This document shows, in pieces, positions 8,720 to 18,848 of a DNA stretch of 64,000 nucleotides. The stretch lies in contig JAWKUB010000006.1 in assembly GCA_041398745.1 (NCBI GenBank), positions 248,001-312,000 of the forward strand. The letters are read 5' to 3'. Every line of letters begins with the position of its first letter. Positions within the stretch are counted from its first letter, which is position 1. Under the pieces are notes generated by a model that did not search any database, was not told the origin of the DNA, and saw only the letters and a list, made by a program, of their open reading frames with translations. A program made the translations under genes and the position numbers. Source of the DNA: JACKHO01 sp041398745 (GTDB lineage: Bacteria > Planctomycetota > Planctomycetia > Planctomycetales > Planctomycetaceae).

Positions 8720-10492
8720 ATGTCTAGTATGCCAGACGGCGACATTCCTGATCCACGTAGCCCACAAAGAATTCTGGGTAAGCTCCCCATCAGTGGCACT
8801 GTTGAGGTTCTGGACTTGGTAAAGAGTTTGCTCGAACTCTGCGAGGACTCTCCTGATTCCGTTTACAGCGACATGAATTCGATCGATGGACGAGTTGGAA
8901 AGATCGCAATACAGGCACTCGTAGCTCATTTTCTCAGCATCGTTGCACGGGATCCCTTTGACTGTGGTGGTGCCCTCGACCAGAGTCATATTAAGGTCTT
9001 TGAGACGTTTCTCCGTCACACTCCGTCCATGCCTGTCGGCAACTTGGTTGTAGAGGTGCAAACCGCAGTTGCTCAGGCGGAAGCGGGAGGAGCCTCCGAT
9101 GACGTTAGGCAGGAAATGCGTCGTAAACTGGACAAATTCCGCGATCAAGTGCCGAAGTTTTTCAACAGCCACGACCCAAGCTTACCACTCCCTTGCAGTG
9201 CCCCAACGGTTGCGAGAGCACTTGCAATGGCGATGGATGAGGTATACCGCGAACTCGCTGTCCATTTCTTTCGACAACAGCAGATGAACAAGCGAAGCGG
9301 GCCACTGCAATCACTTCGTGAAGGCGACTTGTTTGTTGCGAAGCGGCCAACAGAAAATGACATTTTCCAGTCCACTGGCACCGCCAATTATTCGCTCGCA
9401 AAGTTTGAAGATGATGTGGGCCAGCTTCCTTCTTTCCGTATTTACAAGACACTGCCTCTGCCTGTAACGATCTCAATAGACGAAAGTGCACAGGATCTGG
9501 AGGCGATCATTTCATCGGCTTGTCATGTCGGGTTTGCATGCCTGGGCGCGTTAAGCGTTGATGCATTCACTGTTGGCAACTTCAATCGTAGTCCACTTCG
9601 ACTGCCGAGTGGGTGCGTTCTTGCGGAGACAAAAAAAGCAACTGGCGTTGGACAGTTTCTAGACGTGGCATATAAAGACCAGGGTGCGCTTATCAATCTG
9701 TTCGATATTGCATGCCAGCATAGAGTTGACGTACTGATATACCCAGAGCTTTCGCTTGACTCCCAGACAGAACAGCAACTCATACATGCAATGCGGAGTC
9801 GCCAGGGGGACTATCCTAAAGTTGTCGTCCTGGGTAGCCGCCACATCAAAGTCAACTCGTCTCGAACGCGAAACAGGCTTACGGCGATCGGATATGGTCT
9901 CGCGGCAAATCCGTGTTTCGTCCACGACAAGATCGGCACGTTTGGCGTACTTGGCAGTCACCTGTCACCGAGCGCGGATGATGAGACATACTACTATGAA
10001 GGCATTGAGCGGCCTCGCGAACTGACTTTGCTCAACAACTTGGGATCCCCCGTTGGGTTCTTGATTTGCAAGGACGTCCTCCAGCAGTCGGTTCTGGATA
10101 CGATCTCCAGAATGTCGGTGCGCCACCTTATCGTAGTGGCCATGTCACCAAAGACGGAAGCATTTGATCATCACTTGTCACAGCTTTCGGTTCGCACGAA
10201 TACCAGAACCTTGTTCAGCTGTTACGCATCGGAAGGCGGTATCGTTGCAGCAGTGTACGCACCGGCAACTGGTTTCCCTGTCACCCTGGTACAGGACAAT
10301 CGCCTAGTTGATTTTCGAGGCGCCCCCATATCATCAACCACTCCATTTCTGGCGACAATTTCGCTTCCTCTGGAAAAGCCGGTTGGTGAGCGTCTGGAAC
10401 CAGGTCCAATTGGAAAAACCAATCGAACAAGCGCGATGCAAGAAGTTGCTGACGCTGCTTCCCGTGTATTTGTTAACTACCCTGTTCCGTAG
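8720..10492 (+). CDS. Nitrilase-fold (carbon-nitrogen hydrolase-like) protein
   Basis: 590 residues from ATG 8720; the frame is open back to a TTG at 8528, so the start is uncertain. Residues 1-270 form an unassigned, mostly helical region. Residues about 305-560 match the carbon-nitrogen hydrolase fold: DVLIYPELSLD supplies the catalytic Glu (E343), FVHDKIGTFG the Lys (K404) and GFLICKDVL the Cys (C450). Order and spacing fit the Glu-Lys-Cys triad of nitrilases and amidases, so amide or nitrile hydrolysis, or N-acyl transfer, is possible; the substrate is unknown. It is followed after 29 bp by a large metalloprotease and the two are probably cotranscribed. Related nitrilase domains occur in bacterial conflict proteins such as some defence reverse transcriptases; no reverse transcriptase is present here. 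Confidence 0.75.
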   Translation: MSSMPDGDIPDPRSPQRILGKLPISGTVEVLDLVKSLLELCEDSPDSVYSDMNSIDGRVGKIAIQALVAHFLSIVARDPFDCGGALDQSHIKVFETFLRHTPSMPVGNLVVEVQTAVAQAEAGGASDDVRQEMRRKLDKFRDQVPKFFNSHDPSLPLPCSAPTVARALAMAMDEVYRELAVHFFRQQQMNKRSGPLQSLREGDLFVAKRPTENDIFQSTGTANYSLAKFEDDVGQLPSFRIYKTLPLPVTISIDESAQDLEAIISSACHVGFACLGALSVDAFTVGNFNRSPLRLPSGCVLAETKKATGVGQFLDVAYKDQGALINLFDIACQHRVDVLIYPELSLDSQTEQQLIHAMRSRQGDYPKVVVLGSRHIKVNSSRTRNRLTAIGYGLAANPCFVHDKIGTFGVLGSHLSPSADDETYYYEGIERPRELTLLNNLGSPVGFLICKDVLQQSVLDTISRMSVRHLIVVAMSPKTEAFDHHLSQLSVRTNTRTLFSCYASEGGIVAAVYAPATGFPVTLVQDNRLVDFRGAPISSTTPFLATISLPLEKPVGERLEPGPIGKTNRTSAMQEVADAASRVFVNYPVP

Positions 10493-10521
10493 GGTAAGCG
10501 AAATCGGCCTGGAGAACACAC

Positions 10522-13500
10522 ATGCTGCCACCAGAGATGGGACTAGAATCGCCCGTAGCGTACAATCCATACGCAGCGCTGCTAGTAGGTTTCGACATTG
10601 ACGGCAACGCGATGGTATCTGGCCAGGCAACGCCACCCGACGAGTTTGCTCAGCACTGCAAGCAACTCCGGGAGGGATTGCGCATCGAGGCGGATCGATT
10701 TCCCTGTATTGATGGGGGAGAAAAGTTCGGCACAGAGCTTCACAGGCCCTTGATTCTGACTTCACTCGGTGCCACTGATTCAGTCGCGTTGACACTTCTT
10801 GACAATTTCATGGGTGGGGTGCGCCTTACTTCCATAGCGCGAGGTGTCGTTCGGTCGGACCTATACCTTTGCCCGAATGTTGAAACAATTCCAGTGTCTG
10901 CCAACTCGACTGAGTTGCCTTTCGCTACTTTTGAACATGATTGCAATGAACGGCTGTGGCCCTTTGTCAATCCTTGTTCCGTTTTTGCTGTTGCGCGAGA
11001 CGAAGCGTCCGTTGTGACGCCGCCAACACCACTTTGCGTCCTGTCCAGTTTCAAGCTTGGATCGCTTAGTTCTGTGCCGCATGGCGTGTTGATGCAGACA
11101 GCAGTCTTTACAACTGTCGTGAATACCGTGCGGCAGACACTTAGCGAGCTCCACGATGTGGCGTGCAAAAGCGGTACAGACGATTTGACACCATGCGACA
11201 TTCGGAGTACGAAGTGTCTGCTACTGGAACCACTTGGGGCTGACGACTTGTGCATCGCCGTGTTTACGACGAATTTCTCGGTGTCTTCCGCGATTGTCCG
11301 ATCTCTACGGTCACTTGAGCTTGGCGACATACCGCGTCATGCGCCAGATGCATTTGAGCGAGCAATTGGCAAGAGTCGCTTGCATTCGCTCGTTGTAAAT
11401 CAATCGGCCAGACGTCTGTCTGGTGATGCCAAGTGCGACGCCGTCGGTCCTAAACGGATCTGCGGCAATCACGTGTTCATGCAATCGTACTCCACCTTGT
11501 GCTACTCCCAAGAAGCTGCAGAGGCAGGATTCACCGGTGTCAGCGGCGCATGTCAGGCCGATTTTCAAGTCGATGTCCACTCCGGACATGAGGCTGAAAT
11601 TGCCCAGCAATTTCAACGCGCAAGGGCTGCTTGGCAGCCAGAGGACGAGAATGGTTCCGAATCGGAGGAATCAGTTGCCGAAGATCGTCCCGGTCTTTAC
11701 GACATCTCGCTAAAGATTGGTTACGGTACGTATGAACCAACATCGTCCGTGTTACAGCTTCTCCATCAGTTTACCAAACAGTTGAGGTATGCTCCGACTT
11801 CAGATGGCCATTGTGCTGAAAGCAGTTTCTCGCACCTAGCAACACAGCTGTGGATACCCTTACCAAGAATGGAAGCGGAACACACGCCACTTTGGCAGCG
11901 GCGAGTTAATTGGTCATCTCACTCCTTCGGGAAGGTCTTTTTCGCAGAAATTCGCAATTGCGTAGAGCGGCAGTTCGGTCTTAGTGATCCGCTTACGTTT
12001 CGCGAGATGCTGAGACGACGCGGCTGTCCTCCCTCCCTTCAGTATGGGCTAATGCACTTGTTTCAAGAGTTCACGGAGTGCTTGGGCGACCCGCGTCGAT
12101 TCGACGCCGTGATCGATCTTTACGACGCATTTGCGGCGCTATCCTGGGCCGTGTCAGACGACGGACCAGTTGCTAAATGGCTCCAGCAGTCACGATCCGG
12201 CTGGCAACGCAAGCGCATGGTGTATGAGGCCTTTTTCGATGGACCACTTTCTAGATTTTTGGACTCATTAGCCAATGCGTTCGTGCTTCGTGCCGACACA
12301 GCGATGACTCGCCACGGAATCCGTGACAGTGTGTTTACTTTGAGATTTGGTGCGGCGAAACTGATTGCAGCTAGCGACGTTGTACTCAAGTGCAGTATAG
12401 GACTGGCAAGGGCCGTGCTTTCTGAACGGGCAGCAGTTGAAAACCTTTCAGGTCTTCCTGGCCAATCGATGAAGGAGCAACTCCGCTTTCGCCAGAGGTA
12501 CGGAAGTATCGTTTCTATTTCTAATCATCTGGACGCAACTGCGACTCCCCTCGTGTGGCGTTCCGAGTCGAATTCAGCAATGATTTCAATAGAAATGGAC
12601 TTGTTTCACCTGTTCATGCCTGAGCAAGGATACCTCTTTTTTCATGAGGTAGCTCATCTGCTGCTCAATGCACCTACAATTAGGCAGGGTGGTCTCTTGC
12701 AACTAAGTAGGCGTGACAAATCCACGGCAAGCGAAACGGCATGGTCGAGAACAGAGGAAGTCTTTGCTGACCTGCTTGCAAGCATGTTTATCTTTCGTGA
12801 GAAGCCGAAGTTGTTTTCAAGGTTTCATGTGCTCACATTTTCGGTCATTTCCGGCCGCGTGATCGGTGTTGACCTCGATGAAGAGGATGCTGAGTATGAG
12901 TCCTGCCTGTTGGAAGTTCTCACAAGAGGCTTTCTGGTTTCGGAGTTGCTTGATGTTGTTCTTGGAAAAATGCCCAAAGAAGGAATGCCTGTGGTATCTG
13001 ATCATGCGGCTGATCGACAGATTACCGAACGTTTCTCTGATTCAGAAAAAGTAACAAGACGCTTCTACCAGTACATCATGAATTTGAAGGAGGAACTTCG
13101 TGGTGTTACTCCTTGGTTTGAGACAAGCGTTAACGGCCTTGACGCGAGACAGGAAGGTCTAGTGAATGGAATTGCGAGGGATTGTTGCGAACGTCAGTTT
13201 GTTAAAGCCCTTTGCGTAATTACGAATAAGGCCGTGCACGCTTGGAATGTCTACTGGCGTGAGGTTCCAACGGGTCGTATGGTGATGAACAAGTCGACCG
13301 AAGGAATTGAGATCGGCGATTCGATCCGGAATTGCCTTCAGCGCGGAAGTGCCTTTCTGCGTGCGAATTGGGACGAAGCCGCAAAGGCTGATGATCGCGA
13401 TGAAGGATTGGAGTGCTTGTATGTCGTCTGCAATTTGATTCGGGAATACATACGCTTCCTTCTTGAAAATACGTCTGGGAGAATCTATGTGGGCGGGGAG

Positions 13501-13710
13501 CACGAGCCGGATACGTTTGCCCCAGCAGATACTTTTAGCCCCCTATTGATTCACGAATCCCGTGTGCCGTTCTACGCCGTGGATCCACGCATGAGGCAGA
13601 GGAAAATGTTGGCACAAATTGGTTATTACAAAACACTATTCGATGTGTCCAGCCAGCTGCGATCGCGTCGGGTTGTTGATTTGGCGATGCTGTCGGAGGA
13701 GAACAAATAG
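10522..13710 (+). CDS. Large HExxH zinc-metalloprotease-like protein
   Basis: 1062 residues, starting at ATG 10522 just behind the nitrilase-like gene. The first 680 residues have no motif I can name. At residues 708-712 is HEVAH within a hydrophobic helix (LFFHEVAHLLL), the zinc-binding and catalytic signature of zincin proteases. A downstream helix with EE at 745-746 and D750 (TEEVFADLLASMF) fits a gluzincin-type third ligand. The remaining 300 residues are helical and unassigned. No signal peptide or membrane helix is seen, so it is probably cytosolic. Tight linkage to the nitrilase-fold protein suggests a two-component system in which one partner senses or modifies and the other cleaves. 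The target is unknown. Confidence 0.72.
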   Translation: MLPPEMGLESPVAYNPYAALLVGFDIDGNAMVSGQATPPDEFAQHCKQLREGLRIEADRFPCIDGGEKFGTELHRPLILTSLGATDSVALTLLDNFMGGVRLTSIARGVVRSDLYLCPNVETIPVSANSTELPFATFEHDCNERLWPFVNPCSVFAVARDEASVVTPPTPLCVLSSFKLGSLSSVPHGVLMQTAVFTTVVNTVRQTLSELHDVACKSGTDDLTPCDIRSTKCLLLEPLGADDLCIAVFTTNFSVSSAIVRSLRSLELGDIPRHAPDAFERAIGKSRLHSLVVNQSARRLSGDAKCDAVGPKRICGNHVFMQSYSTLCYSQEAAEAGFTGVSGACQADFQVDVHSGHEAEIAQQFQRARAAWQPEDENGSESEESVAEDRPGLYDISLKIGYGTYEPTSSVLQLLHQFTKQLRYAPTSDGHCAESSFSHLATQLWIPLPRMEAEHTPLWQRRVNWSSHSFGKVFFAEIRNCVERQFGLSDPLTFREMLRRRGCPPSLQYGLMHLFQEFTECLGDPRRFDAVIDLYDAFAALSWAVSDDGPVAKWLQQSRSGWQRKRMVYEAFFDGPLSRFLDSLANAFVLRADTAMTRHGIRDSVFTLRFGAAKLIAASDVVLKCSIGLARAVLSERAAVENLSGLPGQSMKEQLRFRQRYGSIVSISNHLDATATPLVWRSESNSAMISIEMDLFHLFMPEQGYLFFHEVAHLLLNAPTIRQGGLLQLSRRDKSTASETAWSRTEEVFADLLASMFIFREKPKLFSRFHVLTFSVISGRVIGVDLDEEDAEYESCLLEVLTRGFLVSELLDVVLGKMPKEGMPVVSDHAADRQITERFSDSEKVTRRFYQYIMNLKEELRGVTPWFETSVNGLDARQEGLVNGIARDCCERQFVKALCVITNKAVHAWNVYWREVPTGRMVMNKSTEGIEIGDSIRNCLQRGSAFLRANWDEAAKADDRDEGLECLYVVCNLIREYIRFLLENTSGRIYVGGEHEPDTFAPADTFSPLLIHESRVPFYAVDPRMRQRKMLAQIGYYKTLFDVSSQLRSRRVVDLAMLSEENK

Positions 13711-13781
13711 TCGTCGGTTCACGCGTCTCGCATGCACTGTTTGACGAAGGGCTCGTAGTCCTTCATTTTGGGAATCAACCA

Positions 13782-14447
13782 TCAAACGGCAATCAGTTGT
13801 CGAGTGGCGAGGTGCAGGATGTGTGGTTGGTTGAAACTCTGAGCCATCTCAATGGCAGATTCAAGTTCCGGAACCACGAAAGCAATGTCAATCATCCACT
13901 TTCCTTGCCATGGCCAGCAGGCAAGATAAGGTTCGAACTTCCCAGTCTTGATTCCCTGCTCCACCAGCTTGCGAGTTCGTTGAAGTATTCGGTTACACAC
14001 GGCAGCCGTGGGAGGGCTTTGGCAAAGTTGTCGGAACGTGCGCATCGATACCAAATAGACGTCAGCGTCGAACGGCAATTCGTCACGAGTACTAACTGAT
14101 AACAAGGAGCCCTTTCCGTCATTGGCTTTGTCGTTAGCATCCTGCCACACAAAACCTTTTCGCAACTGCCATTTGGACTTAGCATAATCTCGACGAAATG
14201 CGTCTTGTAAGATCGCGAGATTCTGATTGTCGATGATCTTTGCAACGGTCTCGCCGTCGGCGCGGGCCAATACCGACTCCAGCCTCTGCTCGTCGCCATC
14301 CAAGTGTTTCTGGATCTGTCGGCGTAACATTTCTTTTTTTTCGCGATCGGCTTCAGAAAGTTCGGAGCCATGCAACCATTTTATAGATTGTTGATTGTCG
14401 GAAGCGAGTTGAAAAGCTGCATCAGGTAGTGGTTTTGGTCGAGGCAT
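13782..14447 (-). CDS. Hypothetical protein
   Basis: 221 residues. ATG 14447 is chosen because it is preceded on the minus strand by GGAGGGCAAAT, a strong ribosome-binding site; the frame stays open upstream to 14522. Residues 30-75 are charged and probably form a coiled coil or helical hairpin. The rest mixes strands and helices with conserved-looking patterns such as FVWQDANDKANDGKGS and CWPWQGKWMIDIAFVV. I do not recognise a family. It is convergent with the metalloprotease and divergent from the NACHT gene. A nearly identical leader (GGAGGGCAAG) precedes the GNAT-PIN gene at 31766. Confidence 0.6.
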   Translation of the reverse strand: MPRPKPLPDAAFQLASDNQQSIKWLHGSELSEADREKKEMLRRQIQKHLDGDEQRLESVLARADGETVAKIIDNQNLAILQDAFRRDYAKSKWQLRKGFVWQDANDKANDGKGSLLSVSTRDELPFDADVYLVSMRTFRQLCQSPPTAAVCNRILQRTRKLVEQGIKTGKFEPYLACWPWQGKWMIDIAFVVPELESAIEMAQSFNQPHILHLATRQLIAV

Positions 14448-14535
14448 ATTTGCCCTCCGTTTGAGAGATCTGTCTAGGGAAGTAGGACGACCTGCGACCA
14501 CAAATACCGCAGGTCGGTTCAATGGGCTTTAGCGG

Positions 14536-14886
14536 TCACTTGCATCGAGGTCGAACTTTGCCGCGTGTCGTCTCAAGGCAAGCGATACACTTCATGACAA
14601 AGTCATACAACTCGTCGTCTGACGTGGTCGTCGCTTTGCGGGGGGGCATTGAGCCACCGCCTACTCCGCTGGACGCGGCTAGTCGAGGTGCTGAATCCGG
14701 CAATTGGAACTCTTGAGAGTCACCCTCAGAGGATGGGAGGAGAAGCGTTTTCATCAGATTGGGGCTCCTAAATGTTGTTAGGTCACAATTCCCAATCGAT
14801 GTCAATTGACTTACTGCGTTTTCCGGCGGAAGATCGCTATAGTCAATGTTCTTTCCATCAGATTGGGGACATTGGCTAGGGGACAT
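14536..14886 (-). CDS. Possible small protein with C-terminal cysteine cluster
   Basis: Open frame of 116 residues. The last 40 residues contain DDELYDFVMKCIACLETTRG and a final basic Cys-Lys end. A CxxC pair plus a terminal Cys could bind metal. The first 70 residues look like low-information sequence and there is no clear ribosome-binding site. It lies alone in the 690-bp gap upstream of the NACHT-FGE gene (14448-15139), where nothing else is convincing. Confidence 0.3.
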   Translation of the reverse strand: MSPSQCPQSDGKNIDYSDLPPENAVSQLTSIGNCDLTTFRSPNLMKTLLLPSSEGDSQEFQLPDSAPRLAASSGVGGGSMPPRKATTTSDDELYDFVMKCIACLETTRGKVRPRCK

Positions 14887-15139
14887 CTCGAGCGCAATCG
14901 ATGATGTCCCCGACCTTCGCGACGGCCAGTGACATCTAATCCCTTACAATGTCGTTTGAGGCTTTATCCAGCGTCGAATTGCCTTAAGCAATGGCGAAAC
15001 GGTGTGAATCGTTCCCAATCTTTCCCACAATCCCACAACAAGGTTTCAAGGCTACGCCACTTGTTGCAACCTCCTTGCTATTAAGGAATAATGGCGAACA
15101 GAATTTTTGAGTTGTGGGACTTTGCGGGAAAGTTGTGGG

Positions 15140-18100
15140 ATGCCAGAAACCGATCAAGAGCCAATCAGTCTCAAAATCTACTTTCGCTCCATTGCAGAGT
15201 TGCAGCGGTTGTTCGAGGACAATTCTCGAAGTCCGCATTCGGCACTCTCTCATACCGTCTTCAAGCATCCACAGTTATGCGACAAGAACGGGAATTCACT
15301 CAAGCAAATCAGATTTCAGTTTTCCACTGACAGTCGTGGTCCCTGTCGATTGGTTCAGTTACTGCTAGAAATCAAACTGAACTGTCGCGACAATCAGGAG
15401 TGCTGGTGCGAGGAACTCGGCGGTCTGACTCACCGAAATTGGATCGAATCGTCACGCAAACATCGTGTCCCCAGGTGGGCGACTCAGATATTTGGCTTCC
15501 GCAAAGTGGGCGAACCTTTCTATCCGTTCTTGCTTCGAATAAAACCAAAACAGGGTCAAGGGCAAAAAGGACTTGTTGGATCCACACTTGACGAAAGCAC
15601 TTTCAGTCACGCTCACATTCATGTGCATGTTGAGGATGGTGAGGGCACACGTGAAGTGCCCCCTGACGAACTCGTCTGGCTGGCAGATGCCTATGCACGA
15701 CTGTTTGGTCCAGGTGCTGATCCGCCACCACCTCCCCCGGTGCCGTCGTCGATTGAGTCGGTTGTCGAGGCCTACTGCAAAGCGGTCGACGAGAAGTGGC
15801 AGTCGCTCAGAACGCAGGACTACGGGCATCGCCTGTTGCACTACATCGAACCGCATTATTCGATCGCACCAGAGGGAGCCTTCCAAGATGGTCCACAGAG
15901 TGAGTTGGGTTACCTTCCGGTGGAGCCGTCAACAGCCGATGAACAGGAACTGATAGGACTACTCCGCGAAGCGGGTCGCTTGCTGTGCATGTCGCACGAT
16001 TCCGGGATGGGAAAAACTGTTTTTACAATGCGTGTTCAGGCTGCTTACGCATCCTCAGCCGTTTGTGAGGCCCTAAATTTGCCCCGAATGGTGCCAATGC
16101 TGTTTCGCCAGCAAAGTGCCGAAATTTGGCCAACAGATTTAACAGCCGCTGCCGAACGACAGCTGTCAAAGTACTGCACGAAGTTCGGGGTGGGGCAGAA
16201 GGAAATCGTCGCTAAGTTGCTGCAGGCAGGTCGGTTGGTGTTCATATTCGATGGATATGACCAACTCGATCCCATACTTCGGGACGAGCGGTCTCGAATG
16301 GTCGCCCAGTTCGTGATGGAGACAGGAGCTAATTGTCGGTATGTGTTGTCTGGTCGTCCTTACGCGATTCAACCCAATGTTTCAGTTTTGTTTCGTGACA
16401 TTCCGTGGCGGTTTGCTCAGGTCAGGCCCTTCCATATTCTGCAGCAATATGACTATCTCACCCGCCACTCGCCCGTTGGCGGTTTGGCACGTTCCAGTGA
16501 ACACAATTACACGTCAATTGCCAAGAATCGCCGCAACAGAATGGAACGAGTTTTCCTGGACGCACGGAAACATGAAGAGGATTTGAATTCGATATCGTTT
16601 GAGCAATTGATGTCGACCCCTGAAGGTAAACTTCGTATGCGACGTATTCGTTCAAAATACTCCGATAAGTGGACATCTCCAGGATCAATTGAGGGCGACA
16701 TACTGCTCCTGCTAGCCGGAATGTACCCACCATATAAGGAAAAACGGGTGCAGCAACTCTTTGCAACTCCCTTGATGCTCAAACTTTTTCGTGGCCTTGC
16801 CGAGTCTGGCGAGATGGCCAGTATTGGAAATAGGAGCAAGCTTTTCACAGTTGCTATCACGAAGATGATGGAAAAAGCATTTCCGGCGATTAGTGGCCAC
16901 GAAACAGGAAGGCGAAAGCGTGTCACATCTATTATATCAGCCGCCGCTTTTCAGATGATGCTTGACGGCGTGTTTGACCACTGCATCTGTAATACATTAG
17001 GAGACCCTCATGTCATCTCACGATTTCGCTTGAAGGTTGCTCGTTGGGTAGACGACGACATTTCTCTCGAAGAGTGGGACGATGTCCAGCGTGCAGCCGG
17101 ACTTACATTTCGAGAAGTCTTGGAAGTTAGCGAAGAACACCAATTTGGTTTCCGCAATCGCTCTATGATGGAGTACTTTTGCGCTCGCTTCCTAGTGGAG
17201 AATTCTGTCAACGGATGGGTTGACAAGGATTGTGATGAATCGGGTCGCGTAACTCGTATTCAATGTGGAAACCTTGACATCCGGGAATGGCTAGGTCACG
17301 ACGAGTGGTCGAACGTTTGGCGATTCGCCCTTGAAATGCCCCCGATTCACGAAACAAATGAAGTGCTTGCGGCTTCATTGTCGCTCCTGTTCGAACCCGT
17401 GCCGAAGTCACGTATTCGCCCCACGCAGTTGATGTATGAGAGTTTGACTTGGTCAGCTGATAGTGATTCTCTGAGAGAAGATCGACAGAGACTCCTGCGG
17501 ACGATTCTGCACACCTTTCAGCGAGAGTTTATCGAAATACTCAGTTGTACGAATGCGCCGACAGGTTCGTTTGCACGTAGCCGTGGTGAAATTGCGCGAG
17601 AACTTAAGGCGTCGTTTTCCTGGTGTCCAACCAAGACGACAGATTCCCATGAGTTTTGGATGGGATCGTCGGACGAAGTTGGATATCGTTCTGAGGAGCC
17701 TCGTCACCGAGTTCGAGTAACTCGTTTCGAAATGCAGACGACCACTGTCACACGTGAGCAATATAGACTGTTTGACCCCAACTTTGAATCTGTTCACGAT
17801 GAATTGCTCAGTCGTGTCGTTCCTCCAGACGAAATGGGGGAACCATCAGAGGAAACATCAGACCGATCTCCGATTGTATGCGTCTCCTGGTATGACGCTC
17901 AAATGTTTGCCGTCTGGCTTGGCGGGGATGCAGACTATCGGCTGCCGACGGAGGCGCAATGGGAGTTCGCATGTCGTGCTGGTCGCGACGGAGAAGAAGA
18001 CTTGTTTTCGGTTGGCGAGTTGATCGATGAACCACAGACAACCATCAATTCAGCTCAAGTAAATTTCAACCCCAAATATCACGAGTTCGGCGAACACTTA

Positions 18101-18523
18101 AGAGCTGGGACGTTCGAAGAAAACGCGTACCGACAATATGCCGTTCCCGTCTACGGCCCCTTTCGTGGAAGTGACTTTTCACCGAATGCCTTTGGACTCT
18201 GGCACATGCACGGGAATGTATGGGAATGGTGCCTTGATGATTGGGAGGATAGCCATCTGCACCGTTTTGCACGCTTATTGAAAGTTAGACGTGTACCACT
18301 GAAAAAATTTGAAAGGCACAACAAACAGCATCCTGTGCCAGGAGACATGCCAGTAACGTCAGACTTGTCGCGTGTAGTACTGCGTGGTGGCTCGTGGTGC
18401 AGCGAAGGGATCTACTGTCGCTGCGCTTACCGGCTAAGACATCCTCCAAGTTTCTCGGATTACGACACGGGATTTCGTTTGTGCCGAGTACCCTGTTTTG
18501 CACCAGATTCGTTGCCGCATTGA
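15140..18523 (+). CDS. NACHT-family STAND NTPase with C-terminal FGE-sulfatase domain
   Basis: 1127 residues from ATG 15140. The N-terminal 240 residues are unassigned and end in a proline-rich linker (six consecutive prolines), suggesting an effector or partner-binding domain. The NTPase core has Walker A SHDSGMGKT (K292), Walker B LVFIFDGYDQLD (D371) and a sensor-like YVLSGRPYA, placing it with NACHT/STAND ATPases. After a helical region comes an FGE/sulfatase-modifying-factor domain from about residue 820 to the end, with VCVSWYDAQMFAVWLG, RLPTEAQWEFACR, FGLWHMHGNVWEWCLDDW, VVLRGGSWCSE and DTGFRLCR. In STAND proteins such C-lectin-fold domains are thought to sense ligands. Known bacterial NACHT proteins include antiphage sensors; that role is inferred here from context. 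Confidence 0.85.
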   Translation: MPETDQEPISLKIYFRSIAELQRLFEDNSRSPHSALSHTVFKHPQLCDKNGNSLKQIRFQFSTDSRGPCRLVQLLLEIKLNCRDNQECWCEELGGLTHRNWIESSRKHRVPRWATQIFGFRKVGEPFYPFLLRIKPKQGQGQKGLVGSTLDESTFSHAHIHVHVEDGEGTREVPPDELVWLADAYARLFGPGADPPPPPPVPSSIESVVEAYCKAVDEKWQSLRTQDYGHRLLHYIEPHYSIAPEGAFQDGPQSELGYLPVEPSTADEQELIGLLREAGRLLCMSHDSGMGKTVFTMRVQAAYASSAVCEALNLPRMVPMLFRQQSAEIWPTDLTAAAERQLSKYCTKFGVGQKEIVAKLLQAGRLVFIFDGYDQLDPILRDERSRMVAQFVMETGANCRYVLSGRPYAIQPNVSVLFRDIPWRFAQVRPFHILQQYDYLTRHSPVGGLARSSEHNYTSIAKNRRNRMERVFLDARKHEEDLNSISFEQLMSTPEGKLRMRRIRSKYSDKWTSPGSIEGDILLLLAGMYPPYKEKRVQQLFATPLMLKLFRGLAESGEMASIGNRSKLFTVAITKMMEKAFPAISGHETGRRKRVTSIISAAAFQMMLDGVFDHCICNTLGDPHVISRFRLKVARWVDDDISLEEWDDVQRAAGLTFREVLEVSEEHQFGFRNRSMMEYFCARFLVENSVNGWVDKDCDESGRVTRIQCGNLDIREWLGHDEWSNVWRFALEMPPIHETNEVLAASLSLLFEPVPKSRIRPTQLMYESLTWSADSDSLREDRQRLLRTILHTFQREFIEILSCTNAPTGSFARSRGEIARELKASFSWCPTKTTDSHEFWMGSSDEVGYRSEEPRHRVRVTRFEMQTTTVTREQYRLFDPNFESVHDELLSRVVPPDEMGEPSEETSDRSPIVCVSWYDAQMFAVWLGGDADYRLPTEAQWEFACRAGRDGEEDLFSVGELIDEPQTTINSAQVNFNPKYHEFGEHLRAGTFEENAYRQYAVPVYGPFRGSDFSPNAFGLWHMHGNVWEWCLDDWEDSHLHRFARLLKVRRVPLKKFERHNKQHPVPGDMPVTSDLSRVVLRGGSWCSEGIYCRCAYRLRHPPSFSDYDTGFRLCRVPCFAPDSLPH

Positions 18524-18848
18524 GTAACAGCATCTAACGCGGACATCCCCTTTTCGGTTGCGCGAAAGTGTCCTCATCGAGAGCAACATTTCCTGTCGGC
18601 ATGGACGCCATGATTCTCTGTTTACTTGTCCGAATCCAGCATTCTGACTCACTGCACCGATATGTCCCCAGAGATTCTCTGAGAATCTGTAAGTTGCTAT
18701 TTCTGCTGGCAGTTGCGTTCGCATTAGAGGCCCGTTTTCGCCTCAAGTAACCCTACAACACCCCGAAAATCGCTGCATTTCTGCCTACCTGTAAAGAGAC
18801 ATCATCGTGATGTCTTGAACAACTTGGTTTGAGCAGGGAGTTGGGGTG

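Noticed and set aside
17600..18523. FGE domain as a diversity-generating-retroelement target
   Set aside because: No reverse transcriptase, template repeat or second copy of the domain end was found in the window.
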